Shown: positions 4,879-8,430 of the stretch, one piece after another
Numbering within the stretch: position 1 is the first letter of the stretch
Layout: each line of letters starts with the position of its first letter
Origin: Candidatus Bathyarchaeota archaeon
Lineage (GTDB): Archaea > Thermoproteota > Bathyarchaeia > TCS64
Direction: 5' to 3'
Length of the DNA: 8,430 nt
NCBI GenBank assembly: GCA_030613835.1
Contig: JAUWLH010000055.1
Coordinates: 1 to 8,430 of the forward strand
Position numbers and translations under genes: made by a program
Notes under the pieces: model-generated
Seen by the model: the letters and a program-made list of their open reading frames with translations, nothing else
Databases searched by the model: none
What the model was told of the DNA's origin: nothing

Positions 4879-6095
4879 TGGTGAAACAGGAATTACAGGG
4901 ACTTAACGGGGACGAGGCGGTCGCATACGCCACAAAGCAGGTAAACCCTGACGTTGTAGCGGCCTACCCCATCACTCCACAGACAATCATTGTTGAGAGG
5001 TATAGCGAGTACGTCGCGGACGGTCAGGTTGATACGGAGTTCGTCGCGGTGGAATCTGAGCACAGCGCAATGAGCTGCAGCGTTGGAGCATCGGCTGCAG
5101 GTGCGAGGGCTTTCACCGCCACAGCGTCAGCGGGATTGGCCTTGATGTGGGAAATCGTGTACGTCGCTTCAAGCCTAAGACTGCCTATAGTTATGGCACT
5201 GGTGAACAGGGCACTGAGTGGGCCCATCAACATCCACAGCGACCATAGCGATGGAATGGGTGCAAGGGACACCGGGTGGATTCAGATCTACTGTGAGAAC
5301 GCTCAGGAGGTTTACGATGCGTCAATCCAGGCGTGGAGGATTGCGGAGCACCTGAAGATACAATTACCCGTCATGGTGTGCTTGGACGGGTTCACGTTAA
5401 GCCATACAATGGAGAACGTAATGACCCTACCGGACTCCGTCGTGAAGGAGTTCGTCGGCGAGAGGCCATTCATCGAGGTCGATGGGCACATGGGTAAAGG
5501 AGAGCTAAGGCTCAATCCAGATATGCCACTGACCATGGGCCCTCTTGACCTTCAGGACTTTTACTTCGAGCACAAGATGCACCAAGTTGAAGCGCTGAAT
5601 TATGCCCTTGTACACATTAAGGATATCGACGACGAGTGGGAGGGACTCAGCGGACGGAGGTACGACTATGTGGAGCCACACATGATGGAGGACGCGGAGG
5701 TGGCCCTCATCGGCATGGGCTCAATGGTGGGCACCATCAGGCACGTCGTTGACGAGCTGAGGACCGAAGGAGTAAAGGCGGGAATGGTCAAGCTTAGGCT
5801 GTTCAGGCCGTTCCCATCAGAGTACATCAAGAAGGCTGTTGGAGATGTCCCAGTTCTGGGAGTCATGGAAAAGTGCATCAGCTTCGGTGCACCCGCAAGC
5901 CCCCTCATGGAGGAGATAACGACTGCCTACTACCACGACAAGGAAAAGCCAATGCTGGCAAACTATGTCGTCGGATTAGGAGGCAAAGACGTATCACCCG
6001 CAATAATCAGGGAAGCCTTCGATAATCTACTCAAGATAAAAGAGACTGGCAAGGTGGAGAAATTCATGAGCTACATAGGAGTCAGAGGTGAGTAA
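4878..6095 (+). CDS. porA: Pyruvate:ferredoxin oxidoreductase, alpha subunit
   Basis: The alpha subunit forms much of the pyruvate and thiamine diphosphate site together with beta. The 405-residue protein matches the family length. Conserved features are AYPITPQT at 29-36 near the N-terminus, ESEHSAM at 59-65, SGPINIHSDHSDGM at 114-127, the start of the second domain at EVALIGMGSM (274-283), RLFRPFP at 307-313, and GLGGKDVSP at 366-374. I chose the ATG at 4878, which shares a base with the porD stop (TAATG) and has GGTGA 7 bases upstream. The frame stays open back to 4821, but those 19 residues would be translated inside porD and have no family counterpart. It lies third in the operon, with porB starting one base after its stop codon. 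Confidence 0.95.
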   Translation: MVKQELQGLNGDEAVAYATKQVNPDVVAAYPITPQTIIVERYSEYVADGQVDTEFVAVESEHSAMSCSVGASAAGARAFTATASAGLALMWEIVYVASSLRLPIVMALVNRALSGPINIHSDHSDGMGARDTGWIQIYCENAQEVYDASIQAWRIAEHLKIQLPVMVCLDGFTLSHTMENVMTLPDSVVKEFVGERPFIEVDGHMGKGELRLNPDMPLTMGPLDLQDFYFEHKMHQVEALNYALVHIKDIDDEWEGLSGRRYDYVEPHMMEDAEVALIGMGSMVGTIRHVVDELRTEGVKAGMVKLRLFRPFPSEYIKKAVGDVPVLGVMEKCISFGAPASPLMEEITTAYYHDKEKPMLANYVVGLGGKDVSPAIIREAFDNLLKIKETGKVEKFMSYIGVRGE

Positions 6096-6096
6096 G

Positions 6097-7074
6097 ATGG
6101 AGAGACTTACACTAAAAGACGCTGCCTACATCAAGGACACCTTGATGAGCGGCCACAGGCTATGCGCGGGATGTGCGCACCCCATCGTCGGTAGGCTGAT
6201 AATGAAAGCGGCGGCTGATGTCCCGACCATCGTCACAAACGCCACGGGATGCTTGGAAGTAGCTACCACTATCTTCCCGTTCACCAGCTGGAACGTTCCA
6301 TGGCTACACAACGCCTTCGAGAACGCCGCGGCGAATGCCAGCGGAATCGAGGCGGCATGGAGAGCCCAGCGGCGCAGCGGCAAGGGGCCTCTGGCAAAGT
6401 ATGAGAAGCTCAACGTCATCGCTTTCGGTGGAGACGGTGCAACCTATGATATTGGTTTCCAGGCCATTTCAGGTGCCTTTGAGCGTGGACACCACTTCAC
6501 CTACGTCCTGATGGACAATGAGGCGTACATGAATACGGGTATTCAGCGTAGCGGCGGAACGCCCTTTGCTGCGGCAACCACGACAAGCCCGGCTGGGAGC
6601 GTCATCCCAGGTAAGACGGAGTGGAAGAAGCCCATCGATGAGATCATGATCGCGCACGAAATCCCGTATTTTGCAACGATGAGTCCCGCGTACCCACAGG
6701 ACGTTCTGGACAAGTGCAGAAAGGCATTCAACACTGAGGGCCCCAAGTTCTTGCACGCGTTCATACCCTGCACAAGGGGATGGCGATACGAGACATCCGA
6801 AAGCGTTTCACTGGCGAGGCTAGCAACACAGACGTGTATCTTCCCGCTCTACGATGTGGAGAGGAGCGAAGGCAGGCCCGTGTATAAGCTGAGCGGCGCT
6901 AGCGCGGCTATCGCGAGAAGGCCCAAGTCCAAGAAGCCGGTCGAGGAGTACCTCAAGAGTCAGGGAAGGTTCAGGCACCTGTTCAGGCCGACGGAGAATA
7001 AAGAGCTCCTAGCGGCCATCCAGGATGGAGTTGACCTCAGATGGCAGCTCCTACTGGAGAAGTGTGACCTCTAA
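6097..7074 (+). CDS. porB: Pyruvate:ferredoxin oxidoreductase, beta subunit
   Basis: The beta subunit binds thiamine diphosphate and one [4Fe-4S] cluster and carries the catalytic centre with alpha. In the 325-residue product the cluster ligands are Cys23 and Cys26 (CAGC), Cys52 (ATGC) and Cys225 (PCTRGW), all present. The cofactor motif runs from GGDGATYDIG (111-120) to DNEAYMNTG (140-148), with the Gly-Asp-Gly and Asn that bind magnesium and diphosphate. Length is typical. An in-frame GTG at 6088 is possible, but those bases form the Shine-Dalgarno sequence GAGGTGA (6085-6091), spaced 5 bases from the ATG at 6097, so I prefer the ATG. The gene closes the operon; its TAA overlaps the stop of the convergent glycosylase gene. 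Confidence 0.95.
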   Translation: MERLTLKDAAYIKDTLMSGHRLCAGCAHPIVGRLIMKAAADVPTIVTNATGCLEVATTIFPFTSWNVPWLHNAFENAAANASGIEAAWRAQRRSGKGPLAKYEKLNVIAFGGDGATYDIGFQAISGAFERGHHFTYVLMDNEAYMNTGIQRSGGTPFAAATTTSPAGSVIPGKTEWKKPIDEIMIAHEIPYFATMSPAYPQDVLDKCRKAFNTEGPKFLHAFIPCTRGWRYETSESVSLARLATQTCIFPLYDVERSEGRPVYKLSGASAAIARRPKSKKPVEEYLKSQGRFRHLFRPTENKELLAAIQDGVDLRWQLLLEKCDL

Positions 7075-7532
7075 AATCCTTCTTTTTTAACCCAATACGA
7101 TTTTTCCCATTTCTCGGGCAACCCAGGAATTATGTTGAACAGGGGATGGGCTCGTAGTTTTTTGATTCGCGTGTTTTCCTCGTATTTTTCTGGGGTGCGT
7201 TTCTTGAGGCGTTCTTGAAGTAGATCAAACTCGTACTGTAACTGACCCAGTGAAATATTGATGGGATCAACACCCGAGTCAAGGTATATTATCTTGGAGT
7301 AGTTGTACTTGTAACTCCGCTTTACGCTCTCAACGTGTATTCCTTTGAGGTAGAAACCAACCGCTTCCATGGGCTTTGGGTGGTACTTGAACCTGTCAAG
7401 CTGTGGGTGGTTCCTCCAGCCCTTTGTTTTTCCTTCAGTCACTTTCTGGGCGAGCAACGCTTCGCGCCACTGGGCACCGAGACCCATCCAGTCGAGGTAG
7501 GAGGGATGGAGGGACCAGATTCTCATAGGCAT
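7071..7532 (-). CDS. Pyrimidine-dimer DNA glycosylase, T4 endonuclease V-like
   Basis: The product belongs to the Pyr_excise family (T4 endonuclease V type), which cuts the glycosidic bond at UV-induced pyrimidine dimers and nicks the resulting abasic site. The N-terminus MRIWSLHPSYLD at 3-14, WREALLA at 22-28, GWRNHPQLDRF at 38-48 and the late stretch AHPLFNIIPGLPEKWE at 128-143 follow the cellular branch of this family. Lined up with T4 endonuclease V without gaps, Arg23-Glu24 fall on T4 Arg22-Glu23 (catalytic Glu) and Arg4 on Arg3, while Met3 takes the place of catalytic Thr2. The length of 153 residues is close to the 138 of the T4 enzyme. Two starts are possible, 7532 (MPMRIW) and 7526 (MRIW); homology favours the second, while the TATA-like box at 7557-7562 allows either. 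Activity on dimers is inferred from the family, not certain. Confidence 0.85.
   Translation of the reverse strand: MPMRIWSLHPSYLDWMGLGAQWREALLAQKVTEGKTKGWRNHPQLDRFKYHPKPMEAVGFYLKGIHVESVKRSYKYNYSKIIYLDSGVDPINISLGQLQYEFDLLQERLKKRTPEKYEENTRIKKLRAHPLFNIIPGLPEKWEKSYWVKKEGF
7078..7088 (+). terminator. T-rich tract, probable terminator of the por operon
   Basis: TCCTTCTTTTTT begins a few bases after the porB stop. Archaeal termination often needs only a run of T on the coding strand. The same bases are the last codons (Lys-Lys-Glu-Gly) of the opposite-strand glycosylase gene, so the terminator would be embedded in coding sequence. Confidence 0.5.
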
Positions 7533-7556
7533 ACATGGAGACTCTTCCCACTTAAC

Positions 7557-7562
7557 ATTTAA
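7557..7562 (-). promoter_or_regulatory. Candidate TATA box for the glycosylase gene
   Basis: ATTTAA (TTAAAT on the minus strand) lies 25-30 bases before the ATG at 7532. The predicted transcription start, near 7533, implies a leaderless or almost leaderless message. The AT core could also be read rightward for msrA, with a start near 7586. Confidence 0.4.
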
Positions 7563-7570
7563 TGGGCAGG

Positions 7571-7577
7571 ATTATAC
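7571..7577 (+). promoter_or_regulatory. Candidate TATA box for msrA
   Basis: ATTATAC lies 37 bases before the msrA ATG, predicting transcription from about 7600. That puts the Shine-Dalgarno sequence GAGGT at 7602-7606 almost at the 5' end, so the AT core at 7557-7562 is an alternative. Confidence 0.35.
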
Positions 7578-7613
7578 CATGCCGTTTCCCAGCATCAAGT
7601 AGAGGTAAAAGTT

Positions 7614-8141
7614 ATGGAGGTCGCTACCCTTGGAGGAGGATGTTTCTGGTGCACCGAGGCAGTTTTCCTTGAGATTGAGGGGGTTGTAAATGTGGTTCCC
7701 GGATACTCTGGGGGTCACGTTAATAACCCATCTTACCAGCAAGTGATAACCGGCACAACTGGACACACGGAGGTCATACAGGTCACGTTTGATCCTGAGG
7801 TAATTTCATTCAGGAAGATCCTTGAGATTTTTTTCACCATGCACGACCCAACGAGTCTGGATAGGCAAGGGGCGGACGTGGGAACCCAGTACAGGTCAGT
7901 AATCTATTACCATAGTGAGGAGCAGAGGAAGGACTCTGAGACGTTCATCTCGGAGATGAATGAGACCAACGTGTTCAATCTATCTATTGTGACAAAACTT
8001 GAACCTTTCACAGAATTCTACGAGGCCGAGGACTATCATGTGAACTACTATAACCGGAACAAGCAGCAGGGGTACAGCAGGTTCGTGATAGAGCCCAAGC
8101 TCAAAAAAGTAGAGAAGGTGTTCAAGAAACGGATCAAGTGA
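7614..8141 (+). CDS. msrA: Peptide methionine-S-sulfoxide reductase MsrA
   Basis: MsrA reduces the S epimer of methionine sulfoxide in proteins and free methionine, repairing oxidative damage in the cytoplasm. The 175-residue product begins almost directly with the catalytic motif GCFWC (9-13; nucleophile Cys10). YSGG at 31-34, GHTEVIQVTFDP at 50-61 (with the conserved Glu53), HDPTSLDRQGADVGTQYRS at 77-95 and EDYHVNYY at 139-146 complete the family pattern. Cys10 and Cys13 are the only cysteines; the C-terminal recycling cysteines of enzymes such as E. coli MsrA are absent, so regeneration must use Cys13 or an external thiol. The ATG has GAGGT 7 bases upstream (7602-7606). It is transcribed divergently from the glycosylase gene. 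Confidence 0.95.
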   Translation: MEVATLGGGCFWCTEAVFLEIEGVVNVVPGYSGGHVNNPSYQQVITGTTGHTEVIQVTFDPEVISFRKILEIFFTMHDPTSLDRQGADVGTQYRSVIYYHSEEQRKDSETFISEMNETNVFNLSIVTKLEPFTEFYEAEDYHVNYYNRNKQQGYSRFVIEPKLKKVEKVFKKRIK

Positions 8142-8203
8142 CGTTAAAACGACGAAGAATTGTGAGAGCACCCGTAAATCGAGACGTAAAAACTCATTAA
8201 CTC

Positions 8204-8210
8204 ATTTTAT
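8204..8210 (+). promoter_or_regulatory. Candidate TATA box for the 3'-most gene
   Basis: ATTTTAT lies about 28 bases before the TTG at 8235, predicting transcription near 8233, that is, a leaderless message beginning at the start codon. It lies in the 93-base gap after msrA, which otherwise shows only a short direct repeat (ACTCATTA/ACTCATTT). Confidence 0.45.
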
Positions 8211-8234
8211 CCCCTAGCATTAGAGGCGTAACTT

Positions 8235-8430
8235 TTGATTGATAGATACACAGCGGCAATTATTCAATTCAGGAGGATTGATCCTGAACAGATACCTGAT
8301 GTCATTGAGCGGAAGGAGGCTAACCTCAAGAAGATGCTGGGGAGCTTTGAGAGTCTTGAAACCTGGGATGCTATCAGCCCAGTCAAGCTTGTCTTGCTAC
8401 CCGAGAACATACTGAGGCATGTGTTCAACG
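8235..8430 (+). CDS. Probable nitrilase-family carbon-nitrogen hydrolase, 3' end cut by window
   Basis: Only the first 65 codons are present and the frame is open to the window end. The pattern fits the start of a nitrilase/amidase-superfamily enzyme. A beta strand TAAIIQF (6-12) comes first, then KEANLKKML at 27-35, the usual helix after 'xxNL'. A second strand, VKLVLLPENIL (50-60), follows, in which Glu57 would be the catalytic base of the Glu-Lys-Cys triad; the Lys and Cys lie beyond the window. The substrate cannot be told. The start is TTG: a stop codon lies 6 bases upstream in frame, and the next in-frame ATG (8337) would remove the first strand. The TATA-like box 28 bases upstream supports a leaderless TTG start. 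The family call rests on a short stretch and should be taken as likely rather than firm. Confidence 0.65.
   Translation, partial: MIDRYTAAIIQFRRIDPEQIPDVIERKEANLKKMLGSFESLETWDAISPVKLVLLPENILRHVFN

Noticed and set aside
6088..6096. GTG start for porB
   Set aside because: These bases form part of the GAGGTGA ribosome-binding site for the ATG at 6097.
7565..7582. Short inverted repeat GGCA...TGCC between the glycosylase gene and msrA
   Set aside because: Only four bases per arm with an 11-base-or-so spacer, well within chance.
1..8430. tRNA, rRNA, CRISPR arrays, insertion sequences, prophage or defence genes
   Set aside because: Reading the gaps and coding stretches showed no cloverleaf-like segment, no regularly spaced repeats, no transposase or integrase and no terminal inverted repeats; the region looks like ordinary core chromosome.

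Overview
The window is archaeal chromosomal DNA. It carries two archaeal/eukaryotic-type RNA polymerase subunit genes (RpoP and RpoH), a four-subunit pyruvate-type ferredoxin oxidoreductase in the order gamma-delta-alpha-beta, and TATA-like boxes about 25-35 bases before several starts. The first genes of transcripts seem to have short or no leaders, while genes inside the por operon have Shine-Dalgarno (SD) sites. Arginine is mostly AGG/AGA. I cannot place the organism below 'archaeon'. A eukaryote-like RpoH points loosely to the TACK/Asgard side, and MsrA is uncommon in hyperthermophiles, so a mesophile or moderate thermophile is more likely.

Layout. 1-1394 (+): a B12-binding-like/radical SAM/TRAM protein cut by the window start. 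1461-2200 (+): rpoP and rpoH, 2 bases apart. 2197-3049 (-): two unrecognised genes, a coiled-coil/linker/globular protein followed by a 68-residue helix-turn-helix-like protein, ending tail to tail with rpoH. 3125-3991 (+): pyrF, transcribed divergently from the unknown pair. 4052-7074 (+): the tightly packed porCDAB operon. 7071-7532 (-): a T4 endonuclease V-like pyrimidine-dimer glycosylase, tail to tail with porB. 7614-8141 (+): msrA, divergent from the glycosylase gene. 8235-8430 (+): the start of a probable nitrilase-family amidohydrolase cut by the window end. No RNA genes, CRISPR arrays or mobile elements are visible, and the gene-free gaps are all under 100 bases.

How the genes work together. 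The por operon makes one enzyme linking pyruvate (or a related 2-oxoacid), CoA and ferredoxin, central to anaerobic carbon flow. rpoP and rpoH supply two small subunits of the transcription machinery. The glycosylase and MsrA share an intergenic region and both deal with damage (UV dimers, oxidised methionine).

The most notable observation is RpoH. It is 182 residues instead of the roughly 75-85 of well-known archaeal RpoH proteins, and its N-terminal half resembles the jaw domain of eukaryotic Rpb5. Also of interest are a cysteine-rich insert that splits the radical SAM cluster motif, two palindromes around the por promoter and start codon, and a glycosylase in which Met occupies the place of the catalytic Thr2 of T4 endonuclease V.
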